A stretch of DNA of 31,666 bases, taken from positions 64,307-95,972 of the forward strand of contig DBWM01000040.1 in the NCBI GenBank assembly GCA_002309015.1, in the 5' to 3' direction. The notes beneath the pieces are model-generated. The model saw only the letters and a list, made by a program, of their open reading frames with translations, was not told where the DNA came from and made no database searches. Of this stretch, positions 14,678-22,987 are shown in pieces. Position numbers and translations under genes: made by a program. Numbering within the stretch: position 1 is the stretch's first letter; each line of letters begins with the position of its first letter. This stretch comes from Myxococcales bacterium UBA1238. GTDB taxonomy: Bacteria > Myxococcota_A > Bradymonadia > UBA7976 > UBA1532.

Positions 14678-15447
14678 TCGGGGGCGTCGTTTTCGGGCTT
14701 TGGGGTGTGAAGCTGCGGGTAGGCGAGGCGGTGAAGGCGTAAAAGCTCGCTCATGAGGCCGGCGAGCATCGAGAGTTCGGCGCTGTCGGGGTTGGCGCGC
14801 GTGAGGATCTTCCGCATCTTGCGGGTAAAGACGTCGGCGTTGCGGCCTGGCGGGTATCCCATGGCTTCGCTGACGGCGTGCACATGCGCGTAGAAGCCTT
14901 CGATGGCGGGTTCGGGGGCGCGCAAAATGGGGGCGATGGCGCGGGGAGCGCAGTTTTGAGGGCGAGCGAGCTCGTAGGCGATGACGGCCACAGCGTGGCT
15001 CAGGTTCATGCTTTCAAATCGCTCGTTTGTGGGGATGTGGATCAGCGCCTGGCAGCGGTCGACTTCCTCGCGGGTGAGGCCCGTGCGTTCGTTGCCAAAG
15101 AGGATCGCGGTGGGCGCAGGGGGATCGAGGCGTTGCGGGAGTTCGGCGGCGGGCCAGGAGGGCGGCGCGTTGGGATCGCGGCTGCGGCGGCTGGTGCCTA
15201 AGATGCGCTTTCGATCGGCGAGAGCCTGTTCGAGGCTGTCGCAGCGTTCATAGGTGATCGCATCGAGGGAGAAGCTCGAAAAATTGTGTAAGTCGGCTTC
15301 ATCAAAATCAAAATCGCTGACGACGCGCAGAGCCCCAAGGCCAAAATTAGCGACCGCGCGCACCGCACTGCCTACGTTGCGCACATCTTGAGGGTGACAG
15401 AGGACGACGACCGTCTGGGCGCAGATCTCGCTTGGGGTCACGGGCAT
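14668..15447 (-). CDS. SPOUT-class RNA 2'-O-methyltransferase, TrmJ/TrmH-like
   Basis: A 259-residue enzyme predicted to methylate a ribose 2'-OH of tRNA or rRNA from S-adenosylmethionine. The three knotted-fold motifs are present: DVRNVGSAVRAVANFG (about 21-36), AILFGNERTGLT (114-125) and IPTNERFESMNLSHAVAVIAYEL-type (from 138). The third is closest to the TrmJ branch, which modifies position 32 of tRNA, and the extra C-terminal helices (about 170-250) also fit TrmJ. The ATG lies 3 nt after the stop of the upstream kinase gene, with the ribosome site overlapping that stop, so translation is probably coupled. I am sure of the fold but not of the target nucleotide. Confidence 0.88.
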   Translation of the reverse strand: MPVTPSEICAQTVVVLCHPQDVRNVGSAVRAVANFGLGALRVVSDFDFDEADLHNFSSFSLDAITYERCDSLEQALADRKRILGTSRRSRDPNAPPSWPAAELPQRLDPPAPTAILFGNERTGLTREEVDRCQALIHIPTNERFESMNLSHAVAVIAYELARPQNCAPRAIAPILRAPEPAIEGFYAHVHAVSEAMGYPPGRNADVFTRKMRKILTRANPDSAELSMLAGLMSELLRLHRLAYPQLHTPKPENDAPDQR

Positions 15448-15450
15448 TCC

Positions 15451-16578
15451 TTATTTGAAAACAAAAAACATCAATAAAGCGGCGACCAAAGCCACTGCAA
15501 CGAGGACGAGGGTCAGGGCGGTTTTGCTCAGAGCGCCTGTCGTTGCGGGGGCCTGGGGATCGGTGAGCGGGTGAGTCGTTGCGGATGCGGCGCCGGGAGC
15601 GATGGCGGTTTCGGGGCTCTCTTCGAGGGAGCGCGCGATCGCTTGCAGGCGTTCGTGCAGTTCCACGGCTGAAGCGGGGCGACCTTCTGGCTTTTTGGCG
15701 AGCATCGACATCAGGAGCGCTTCCATCGCTTCGGGCAGCGCGCGTTCGGGCGGCAGCAGGTGATTGGGGGGCTCGACCCTGGCGTAAACGATGTCGGCGA
15801 TGGAGCGGCCCGTGACGCGGTGTTTGGTGAGCATCTCGTAGGCCACAACCCCCAGGGCGTAGAGATCGGAGCGCGCGTCGCAGGGTTCGCCCATGCATTG
15901 TTCCGGCGACATATACCGCAGGGTGCCGAGGAGGGCGTTCTCTTCGTTTTCGGGCGGCTGAGCGTCGAGCATCGCGGCGATGCCAAAATCGACGAGCTTG
16001 ATTTGGGGGCGATCCTTGCCGGGCTGATCCTGCAAAAAGATGTTGTCGGGCTTGAGATCGCGGTGGATCACGTGGGATCGGTGGGCGGCGGCGAGCGCTG
16101 CGCTCACATCGATGAGGATGGGCAGCGCCTCTTTGAGCGGGAGCGGTGCCTTTTCGCGCAGGAGTTCCTTTAACGGACGCCCGTTTAAGAGCTCCATCGC
16201 CAGATACGCGGTGCGGGTTTCGTCCGAAAGATCCCAGTCGTAGAGCGTGACGATGTTGGGGTGGCTCAGCCGCGCCGAGGCGAGCGCTTCGTTGCGGAAG
16301 AGATTGCGCTGCAAGGGGCTTTTTAAGAAGGCCGAGTAGAGGAGTTTTAAGGCCACCTCGTCTTCGATGAGATGCCTGCGCGCCCGGAACACCATGCCCA
16401 TGCCGCCCACACCCAAAAGCGATTCGAGGGTGTATTTTTGAGCGATGACGCGGCCGATTTGCGCGGTGGGGTTTTCGCGGGCGTCGCTTAAATCATCGCC
16501 GCACAAGGGGCATAAGCCGCTCTGTTGCTCGACCGGAGCGTGGCATCGGAAGCAAAGGAATGGGGCAGAATCGTTCAT
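15451..16578 (-). CDS. Ser/Thr protein kinase with zinc ribbon and C-terminal membrane anchor
   Basis: A 375-residue Hanks-type kinase. Residues 9-26 form a zinc ribbon (CFRC...CPLC). The kinase domain runs from about 50 to 315, with glycine loop GVGGMG (56-61), Lys78 in VALKLL, HRDLKPDN (catalytic Asp174), DFG (197-199) and SPE in the activation segment (about 224-226). A Pro/Thr/Ala-rich linker leads to a single membrane helix at the very C-terminus (about 350-374), so the kinase domain should face the cytoplasm. All catalytic residues are present. It is divergent from a second zinc-ribbon kinase at 16707 (128 bp apart) and co-transcribed with the RNA methyltransferase downstream. Substrates unknown. 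Confidence 0.94.
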   Translation of the reverse strand: MNDSAPFLCFRCHAPVEQQSGLCPLCGDDLSDARENPTAQIGRVIAQKYTLESLLGVGGMGMVFRARRHLIEDEVALKLLYSAFLKSPLQRNLFRNEALASARLSHPNIVTLYDWDLSDETRTAYLAMELLNGRPLKELLREKAPLPLKEALPILIDVSAALAAAHRSHVIHRDLKPDNIFLQDQPGKDRPQIKLVDFGIAAMLDAQPPENEENALLGTLRYMSPEQCMGEPCDARSDLYALGVVAYEMLTKHRVTGRSIADIVYARVEPPNHLLPPERALPEAMEALLMSMLAKKPEGRPASAVELHERLQAIARSLEESPETAIAPGAASATTHPLTDPQAPATTGALSKTALTLVLVAVALVAALLMFFVFK

Positions 16579-16706
16579 CGCACTCCGTCAAAAGGGGCTC
16601 CATTATAAATCCTGCGGCGTTCTGAGTCGACCTGTGCGCACTGCGCTTGCGGTTTTTTGCAGGCTGCGCGACTCTAGCGCGAGAGAAGAGGCCGTTTGAG
16701 GAGAAG

Positions 16707-18206
16707 ATGGAGCTTCGTTGTCCCCAATGCGACGCTGTGCTGATCGACAGCGATGCGCCCTGTCCGCAATGCGGGTTTGATCCCCTGGAGGGACCGCAAC
16801 CGTTGGTGACAGGCGATGTATTGGAGGATCGCTATCGCGTCGATGGGGAAATCGGGCGTGGTGGTATGGGGGTGGTGTATCGCGGCACGGATCTGGGGTT
16901 GCAGAGGCCGATCGCCATCAAGACGCTGCTCGCAGGCGAGACGGAGAAGACGCTGCTCGGTCGCTTCATGCGCGAGGCCCGTGCGCTGGCATCGGTGGCC
17001 CATCCCGCTTTGGTGCCGGTTTACGCGGTGGGGCGCAAGGGTCAGCTCTTTTACATGATCATGAAATATGTGGAGGGTCAGAGTCTCGATGCGTTGCTGC
17101 GCGATGGCCCATTACCGCTGTCGCGTCTCATGCCGTGGATAAGGAGCATTTGTGGTGCTTTGTCGGTGCTTCACGCGCAGGGGCTGGTGCATCGCGACAT
17201 TAAGCCCTCGAACCTGATGATTGGGCCCGATGGGGGCGTGACGGTGATGGATCTCGGCATCGTGAAGGCGGTGGGCGAGCAGACCACGACGCTGGCGCTC
17301 GGTACGCCGCGATATATGGCCCCCGAGACGCTGATGGGGGCGGCGATCGATGGGCGGGCGGATCAATATGCGCTGGCGGTGGTGTTATGGCAGGCGCTGA
17401 CGGGTGAAGTCCCCTTCGATGCCCAGACCACGGTAGCGCTGCTCTATAAGCAGGTGCATGAACGTCCGGCGCCATTGCGTAAAAAATGCCCTGAGTTGCC
17501 TCGAGCGTTGGCGGAAGCGATCGATAGGGCGCTGGCCAAGGATCCTGAGGATCGGTTTCCTTCCATCGATGCGTTTTTGGAAGCCGCAGAAGGACGCGAT
17601 GCAAGTCATCGGAGGTTTGGGGCGTGGGGCGTGGGAGGCACTGCATTGGGGCTTTTGACGTTGGGCGCGGTGGTGCATTGGGGGCTGAATGGCTTTGAGG
17701 CAGGGGCGCTTTTGGGCGATGCTTCGGTTCCGGTGAATGAGGGCGATGCTTCATTGCAGGGCGGCGATGGGGATGCGGCGCTGGAGGATGTGGGGATGGA
17801 TGCAGCAATGGATGTAACCCCGGTGGCTTTCGCTTCGCAGTTGCAGGCGTTGGTGCAGCAGGGAAGTCACAGGGTGAAGGAGATTCAGGCGCAACTCCTC
17901 GCGGATCAGCAAAACAGGGAGCCATCGAAGCCGCCGTCGAATACATCGACGAATGAGACCAGGCCCGCTACGGTGAAATGGAAGCTTTCGAGCGATCCCT
18001 CGATGGTACAGGTCTATTATGGGAAGCGCAGACTGGGGCAGACCCCGCTGACGGTGCATTTGCCCAAAGGCTCAAAGCCGGTGAAGCTGACCTTTAAGCG
18101 CAAGGGTTATTACGATCATTCGGTCACGATAGACGTTCAAAAAGATGGCGAGCTGCCCACAGTGCAGTTGAAATCCATCTTTGAGCTGCTGCCTCCTCAG
18201 CCTTAA
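16707..18206 (+). CDS. Ser/Thr protein kinase with zinc ribbon and extracytoplasmic PEGA domain
   Basis: A 499-residue membrane kinase. Order of parts: zinc ribbon at 5-22 (CPQC...CPQC), kinase domain about 43-295 with GRGGMG (50-55), Lys72 in AIKTL, HRDIKPSN (Asp164), DLG in place of DFG (182-184) and APE (205-207). Then come one membrane helix (about 305-328), an Asp/Gly-rich linker, and a PEGA domain (about 422-490) ending in QLKSIFELLPPQP. The start follows GAGGAG; a TTG extension upstream is not supported. The Asp of DLG is kept, so activity is expected. The PEGA domain would sit outside the cytoplasm as a sensor or scaffold, a common myxobacterial design. Confidence 0.94.
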   Translation: MELRCPQCDAVLIDSDAPCPQCGFDPLEGPQPLVTGDVLEDRYRVDGEIGRGGMGVVYRGTDLGLQRPIAIKTLLAGETEKTLLGRFMREARALASVAHPALVPVYAVGRKGQLFYMIMKYVEGQSLDALLRDGPLPLSRLMPWIRSICGALSVLHAQGLVHRDIKPSNLMIGPDGGVTVMDLGIVKAVGEQTTTLALGTPRYMAPETLMGAAIDGRADQYALAVVLWQALTGEVPFDAQTTVALLYKQVHERPAPLRKKCPELPRALAEAIDRALAKDPEDRFPSIDAFLEAAEGRDASHRRFGAWGVGGTALGLLTLGAVVHWGLNGFEAGALLGDASVPVNEGDASLQGGDGDAALEDVGMDAAMDVTPVAFASQLQALVQQGSHRVKEIQAQLLADQQNREPSKPPSNTSTNETRPATVKWKLSSDPSMVQVYYGKRRLGQTPLTVHLPKGSKPVKLTFKRKGYYDHSVTIDVQKDGELPTVQLKSIFELLPPQP

Positions 18207-18673
18207 AGGATCGCGATCAGATCTCCCTTTCATTCAAAACAGTGGCTAACAAAGAACCAGGCAATCTTAATGCAGTGGAATGCCGTCAGAGGCAAAATGC
18301 GATCTCATCCGATGAAAGCGAGCCTATACCCTCAAAAAAGCGTCACTCCGATCGCGGCGAAACGAGGGGTGACCGTCAATGCGGTGGAATGGGGGATGAA
18401 AAGCGCTGTGTGGGGTTCGCACAATATCGCGATCGGATCCATAAATGAGTGTAAAATCAAAGTAATGCGTTGCGATCGACCCTCAGAACCGACCTCATGC
18501 GTTGGCAATTTATTGACCCCATACCCTCAAAATTTTGACCCCTCACCCTCAAAAGATGGGCATCGGTGGGCAGGTGGATTGAGGGTTGTGCTTTCACAAA
18601 TCATACGGAACCGCATCGCAGCTTTGATCCGTAGGCATGCTTTATGCGAGGCCGCCTGATGGAGGGGGGATGG
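18207..18673. other. Intergenic region, 467 bp
   Basis: Lies between two plus-strand genes. It includes one CATCCGATG dyad (18306-18314) and the G/C-skewed repeat at 18506-18555. A frame of about 129 codons from 18270 has no homology, ribosome site or sensible composition and is not taken as a gene. Confidence 0.5.
18506..18555 (-). repeat. Two-unit GGGTCAAAAT repeat, copy 1
   Basis: On the minus strand two units of about 23 bp read TTTTGAGGGTGAGGGGTCA and TTTTGAGGGTATGGGGTCA. A related pair in plus orientation lies at 29496-29545, upstream of the DNA methylase gene. Confidence 0.65.
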
Positions 18674-19756
18674 ATGCAAAACGCGATTCAGAACCTTTGC
18701 CGATGCGGTGGCCTGCTGCTTCTTGGATTGTGGCTTCTGTTGGCATGGCCGCAGGATGCGGTGGCAGCGCTGTTTGGGAGCGATCCGGAAGAGGAGGCGC
18801 AGCGTCTGAGCAAGGCGGCAGAGGAAGCCTTTCAGTCGGGGGACTTTGAAGCGGCGCTCGAAGCGTATCAGGAGGCGAATCGCCTGGTGCCTCACCCCAT
18901 TCTGGATCTCAACATCGGGCGCGTATACGGTGAGCTCGATCAGCCGGAGCAGATGGCGCTGCATTGCAAAGCGGTGCTGATGGCGCAGGATGTGCCGGAA
19001 GCGGTGCGTGAAGTGGCGCAGGCTTGTTTTGATAAGGCGTCGCTTTTATTGGTGCCGCCGGCCCTTGCGGTGCAGACGATTCCCGAAGGCGCTGTGATTT
19101 ACGTCGATGGCCGCGAGATGGGGGTGACGCCGTGGCACGGACAGCTCGCGGTGGGGCCGCATCAGCTGGCTTTTAAGCGCGAAGGCTTTTTGCGGGCGGA
19201 GCATGAGATCTCGCTGGATCGAGGGGTGGATAGATTTCTGTCGGTAACCCTTCACCCGGTGGTGTACGAGAGCTTCACGCTGGAGAGCACCCCGAAAGGT
19301 GCGGAATTGAAGGAGGACGATGTGTTGTTGGGGGTGACGCCCATGCGCGAGGTGCAGATGGCTACGGGGCATCATAAGGCGATCCTTTACGCCGATGGAT
19401 ACGAGCCGTTTGTGTTGCCCATCGATTTACAGAAGGGGGAACCCTTGTTTTTGTCGGTGACGATGGTACCGAGCGAATGGAACCGCGAGACCCGCGAGAT
19501 GTGGCCCTTCTGGAGCCTGCTTGGGGGATCGATCGCGACGCTGGGCGCCGGCATCGGACTGGGGATTGCAGCACAGGACGCCCGGGATGAAGCGAACCGC
19601 ATCGCCGAAAACGCCGCATCAGAGGAAGACAGGGGCCGATACAACGGCAAGCGCGACGAATATCAACGTTACAGCCTGGGGGCCGACATCTTATTCGTTG
19701 CCTCCGGCGCCATGCTGACAGCGGGGCTCATCTGGTGGCTCTGGCCTGAAGAGTGA
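18674..19756 (+). CDS. TPR and PEGA domain exported membrane protein
   Basis: A 360-residue protein. The start chosen (ATG at 18674) follows GGAGGGGGG and begins a signal peptide ending near AVAALFG; an ATG ten codons upstream is possible. After the signal come a TPR-like pair of helices (about 38-105, FQSGDFEAALEAYQEANRL), then two PEGA domains (about 132-200 and 206-272) marked by GVTPWHGQLAVGPHQLAFKR and GVTPMREVQMATGHHKAILY. Two membrane helices close the protein (about 288-310 and 334-356). It is probably an envelope scaffold protein, and a possible partner of the PEGA kinase upstream, though the 467-bp gap argues against one operon. Its stop lies 38 bp before the next gene. Confidence 0.88.
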   Translation: MQNAIQNLCRCGGLLLLGLWLLLAWPQDAVAALFGSDPEEEAQRLSKAAEEAFQSGDFEAALEAYQEANRLVPHPILDLNIGRVYGELDQPEQMALHCKAVLMAQDVPEAVREVAQACFDKASLLLVPPALAVQTIPEGAVIYVDGREMGVTPWHGQLAVGPHQLAFKREGFLRAEHEISLDRGVDRFLSVTLHPVVYESFTLESTPKGAELKEDDVLLGVTPMREVQMATGHHKAILYADGYEPFVLPIDLQKGEPLFLSVTMVPSEWNRETREMWPFWSLLGGSIATLGAGIGLGIAAQDARDEANRIAENAASEEDRGRYNGKRDEYQRYSLGADILFVASGAMLTAGLIWWLWPEE

Positions 19757-19794
19757 TCGCGCTTTTGGGGCATCAGCGATCAAGGGAGGCATCG

Positions 19795-21045
19795 ATGGCG
19801 GTGAAGCCGAAGGTATTGGTGGTTGGGGCAGGACCTTTTCAGCTCGAACTCCTGCGCGCGGTGCAGAGGGAAGACGCATATCTGATCGCGGCAGATGGGA
19901 ACGATCGCGCGCCTGGACTCGCATTGGCCGATGAGGCTGTGGTCTGCAATATTTGCGATCATGAAGCGGTGCTCGCGCTGGCGAGGCGTCATCGCGTAGA
20001 TGCGGTGTTGAGTGCGGCATCGGACGTGGCGGCGCCGACGATGGCCTACGTAGCGCAGGCGATGGGGCTTTACGGGCTCTCGTTTGAGACGGTGGCTCAA
20101 TGCCGAAACAAGCTGACCTCTGCAAACTGCGTGCGCGAAGCGCATCTTTGGGCACCGGAGACCATTCGGGTAAAAACAGCAGGCGAGGCTCTGCAATGGG
20201 CTGAGCATTTTGGGGCAACCGATGACGATGCGCTGAATCAGGGGGGGAAGAACACAGAGGGGGAAGGGAAGGAAAAGCGGATCGTATTGAAGCCGATGCT
20301 GGGTGCAGGGGGGCGCGGCGTTACGGTGGTACATCACCGTGATGAGATCGAACCGGCGTTTTTGAGGGCCCAGGCGGTCTGCAAAAATGGGGTGCTCGCA
20401 CAGCGCTATGTGGAGGGCCGGTCGATCGGTGTGGAAGCCTTCTTTACAAACGGTGGCGCCCGGCTCTTTTTGATGGATGACGGCTACCGTGAGGGCTTTG
20501 TATCGCCTGCAGGGCACAGGCTCCCGGCCGACATCGACGATGGGATCAGGCAGCTTTTGCACCGAAGCATCGAGGCGATGGGGCGGGCATTGGGGATCAC
20601 CGACGGGCCGGCCAATTTCGATCTGCGTGTGGCCGACGGTCGCGTCTGGTTGATCGAGGTCAACCCCCGTTTGGGGGGCTGCGGCATCTCCCGTTTGATC
20701 AAGGATGCATACGGCGTGGATCTCCCTCAGATGCTCGTGCGAAGGGCCCTCGGCCGGGAGGTCGATTTCAGTCACCAGCGCGAGCAGGGGGCCGCAACAA
20801 GACTGGTCATGAAGCGCGGCCAGGGTCGCATGACAGGCTACGATCGCTGGCTTCAGATGCAGCCGCAGGGGGTGAGGGATTCACTCTCGATCCTCTCCCG
20901 TGAAGGCGAGATTGCAGGTGCCCGTTCAGGCGACTGGTCGATCTTAGGCAGCGTCTTTACAACCGCCCCCACCGCAACGGAGGCCTGGGATCGCGCCTGC
21001 GCGTTGACAGATGAGATCGAACAGGCCGTAACGCTGACGGCGTGA
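19795..21045 (+). CDS. ATP-grasp ligase-like enzyme
   Basis: A 416-residue cytoplasmic protein with the carbamoyl-phosphate-synthase/PurK type of ATP-grasp fold. The N-terminal Rossmann-like domain starts KVLVVGAGPFQLELL. The ATP-binding core has RIVLKPMLGAGGRGV (about 162-175), and LIEVNPRLGGCG (286-297) supplies the metal-binding Glu and Asn. These enzymes join a carboxylate, activated as acyl phosphate, to an amine or thiol. An acidic, Gly-rich insertion (about 142-160) precedes the core. The ATG follows GGGAGG. It runs into the fusion gene 50 bp downstream, so it probably works in the same pathway, perhaps making or modifying a sugar or lipid substituent. The specific substrate cannot be read from the sequence. 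Confidence 0.88.
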   Translation: MAVKPKVLVVGAGPFQLELLRAVQREDAYLIAADGNDRAPGLALADEAVVCNICDHEAVLALARRHRVDAVLSAASDVAAPTMAYVAQAMGLYGLSFETVAQCRNKLTSANCVREAHLWAPETIRVKTAGEALQWAEHFGATDDDALNQGGKNTEGEGKEKRIVLKPMLGAGGRGVTVVHHRDEIEPAFLRAQAVCKNGVLAQRYVEGRSIGVEAFFTNGGARLFLMDDGYREGFVSPAGHRLPADIDDGIRQLLHRSIEAMGRALGITDGPANFDLRVADGRVWLIEVNPRLGGCGISRLIKDAYGVDLPQMLVRRALGREVDFSHQREQGAATRLVMKRGQGRMTGYDRWLQMQPQGVRDSLSILSREGEIAGARSGDWSILGSVFTTAPTATEAWDRACALTDEIEQAVTLTA

Positions 21046-21095
21046 AGGCAGGGGGGAATCGGGATGAGATCCGATGACAAAGAAAGGGATGAAGA

Positions 21096-22652
21096 ATGAG
21101 CGAGAACATGGAGAAGGAATCCAATGGGAAAGTCCAGGCCGCCTGCGATTCTTACTGGACCTCATTGACGGAAGAAGCAAAGGTGACTTCGATTGAGGAG
21201 CTGCCCCTGCTCGGCACGGTGACAGGTGATAAGGCGGTCGTGTTGCAGCGCGATGCCTTAGAGAAGGCCCATTTAGCGGAGTTGGGATCCTTTGCCCCTC
21301 ACATGAAGGTGCTCGATTTGGGCGGCGGCGCAGGGCGTCTGGCCTTTTGGCTGCGCAATCAGGTCTCTGAAATCTGGGTGGTCGAGCCCTGTGATGCATT
21401 GCGCCAGATCGGCGAAGCCTGGGCTCAAAAGGAAAATGTCAGCAACATCAGGTTCATTAAGGCCGACATCGAGAACTTTGACACAGAAGAACGATTCGAT
21501 CGCGTGCTGATCATGGGGGTTCTGTGCCATCTTTCAGATGATCGGGTGCTGGCTCTGGAAGATCGCCTGCGCAGCTTTTTAAAGCCGGGGGGGAGGCTCA
21601 TCTTAAAGGAACCGGTTTCCACCGACAGTGAAACCCGATGGGATTGCCGCAGTGAAGCTGAGCGCGGTGATTATCAGGCCTGCTTCAGGCCGCGCCATTT
21701 TTATGCAGAGATTTGGGGCCGATCATGGAGGCTCTTGCGGCAGGAACCCACCTGCGCGCATCTCTTTCCCTTCTTTATTAAGGGCACAAACGGTGCAGTC
21801 GAGGCATCAAAGAAAGGGATTGGGAGCCTGCTCTTAGAGCAGTTGGGGCCCTGGATGGTCAAACGCGATAAAGAGCTCCGTGCCATCGAGATGTGGATGC
21901 GCGATTCAAAGCTCGCCTGCTTATTGGCGCCGGTCGAGGTCGTCCAGGATTTCTATGTCTTTGAGCCACAGATTGAACGTGATGCGCATCATCCTTCCCT
22001 TTCGGTGGTGATGATCGCTTACAACGAGATCGATTGCTTGCAGGGGGTTGTGGAGGAGCTGAAGGGGGCGCTTTGTGGCATCGATTATGAGCTCATCATC
22101 GTGGACGATGGATCGAGCGATGGCACGGGGGCGCTGGCCGATGAACTGGCGAAGGATGAGCGGGTGCGCGCGATCCATCAAAAGAATCAGGGGATAGGGG
22201 GGGCATTGCGGACGGGCTTTGATGCGGCGCTTGGGGATTATGTGACATGGGTCCCGGCGGACGGTCAGATCGCGCCTGAAGCGGTGCTTCAACTCTATGA
22301 GCGCAGGCATGAAGCGCCCATGCTGACCACCGTCTATACCGCGAGGGATGATGCCTGGTACCGCAAGGTGATCTCTCAAAGCCTGAACTGGATGATCAAA
22401 CTGAAGACGGGGCAGACGGCCAAGAGCGGTGGCAACTATCTCTTTGAACGCAGCGCCTGGATACAATATGGACCGCACGACGACGAGACGATGATGCTGA
22501 GCACCGCCTTCCGCCAGGCCCTGCGCGCCGCCGGCATCAGGATCGTGGAAGTCGGGATCGCCGCCCGCGCCCGCGTGGCCGGACATTCCAAGGTGTTAAA
22601 CTGGAAGGCGATCTCGAGGACCTTCGGCGGGCTGCTGAAGATGGGGAAGTAG
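21096..22652 (+). CDS. Methyltransferase - family 2 glycosyltransferase fusion
   Basis: A 518-residue protein with two enzymes in one chain. Residues about 45-235 are a class I S-adenosylmethionine methyltransferase: motif I VLDLGGGAG (72-80), VVEP acidic loop (95-98), RFIKADI (119-125) and a motif IV-like VLIMGVLCHL. Residues about 300-518 are a GT-A, family 2 glycosyltransferase with SVVMIAYNE (303-311), IIVDDGSSDGT (334-344), NQGIGGALRTGF and PADGQ (387-391) where the usual DxD-type acid lies. This half resembles polyprenyl-phosphate sugar synthases such as DPM1 but has no membrane helix. The ATG is preceded by AAAGGG. It sits between an ATP-grasp enzyme and a GT-C-like membrane protein, so a role in making a lipid-linked methylated sugar is a reasonable inference. 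Confidence 0.9.
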   Translation: MSENMEKESNGKVQAACDSYWTSLTEEAKVTSIEELPLLGTVTGDKAVVLQRDALEKAHLAELGSFAPHMKVLDLGGGAGRLAFWLRNQVSEIWVVEPCDALRQIGEAWAQKENVSNIRFIKADIENFDTEERFDRVLIMGVLCHLSDDRVLALEDRLRSFLKPGGRLILKEPVSTDSETRWDCRSEAERGDYQACFRPRHFYAEIWGRSWRLLRQEPTCAHLFPFFIKGTNGAVEASKKGIGSLLLEQLGPWMVKRDKELRAIEMWMRDSKLACLLAPVEVVQDFYVFEPQIERDAHHPSLSVVMIAYNEIDCLQGVVEELKGALCGIDYELIIVDDGSSDGTGALADELAKDERVRAIHQKNQGIGGALRTGFDAALGDYVTWVPADGQIAPEAVLQLYERRHEAPMLTTVYTARDDAWYRKVISQSLNWMIKLKTGQTAKSGGNYLFERSAWIQYGPHDDETMMLSTAFRQALRAAGIRIVEVGIAARARVAGHSKVLNWKAISRTFGGLLKMGK

Positions 22653-22699
22653 GCTCACGCTTGCGGGGAGGGAGCTCTCGATGCTTCTGGCCGGTCAGG

Positions 22700-22730
22700 G
22701 CCTGTTTGTCAAGCAGGCTTCCTTTCCTTT
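22700..22730 (+). terminator. Possible terminator after the fusion gene
   Basis: The hairpin GCCTG-TTTGTCAAG-CAGGC (22700-22718) is followed by TTCCTTTCCTTT. The T run is interrupted, so efficiency is uncertain. Confidence 0.45.
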
Positions 22731-22849
22731 GTGAGATCGCGATCCATTGTTATGAAGCCCAGCGCCGCAGTTCGCTTCCATGGGGCCTGCCATGATGTCT
22801 CGATGCCTCATTCTGAGGCCTGCATCATCTTACAGCAATGAGATCCCTT

Positions 22850-22892
22850 ACGGCAGAAGAGCGGAGGGTGCAGGGAGGTGGAGAAACCCCTC
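22850..22892 (-). repeat. Dispersed half copy of the 75-129 palindrome and its flank
   Basis: TACGGCAGAAGAGCGGAGGG followed by TGCAGGGAGGTGGAGAAACC matches the reverse complement of about 107-150, with only a few differences. Only half of the palindrome plus about 22 bp of flank is present. The remainder of the 335-bp interval 22653-22987 shows no gene. Confidence 0.7.
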
Positions 22893-22987
22893 ACCCCCAA
22901 CACTCCATACCCCTTGACGTGATCACCCCCATCCTTTACATCTCGCGGTAGGCGCTCTCGTTGCCGGGAGTTTGAGGGGTTGCGAGC

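Noticed and set aside
18270..18659. Open frame of 129 codons on the plus strand
   Set aside because: It has no ribosome site, its composition is unlike the neighbouring genes, it crosses the G-rich repeat, and it ends inside the start region of the TPR/PEGA gene.
22653..22987. tRNA or other structured RNA gene
   Set aside because: No T-loop or acceptor stem pattern found; the only structure is a possible terminator and a half repeat.
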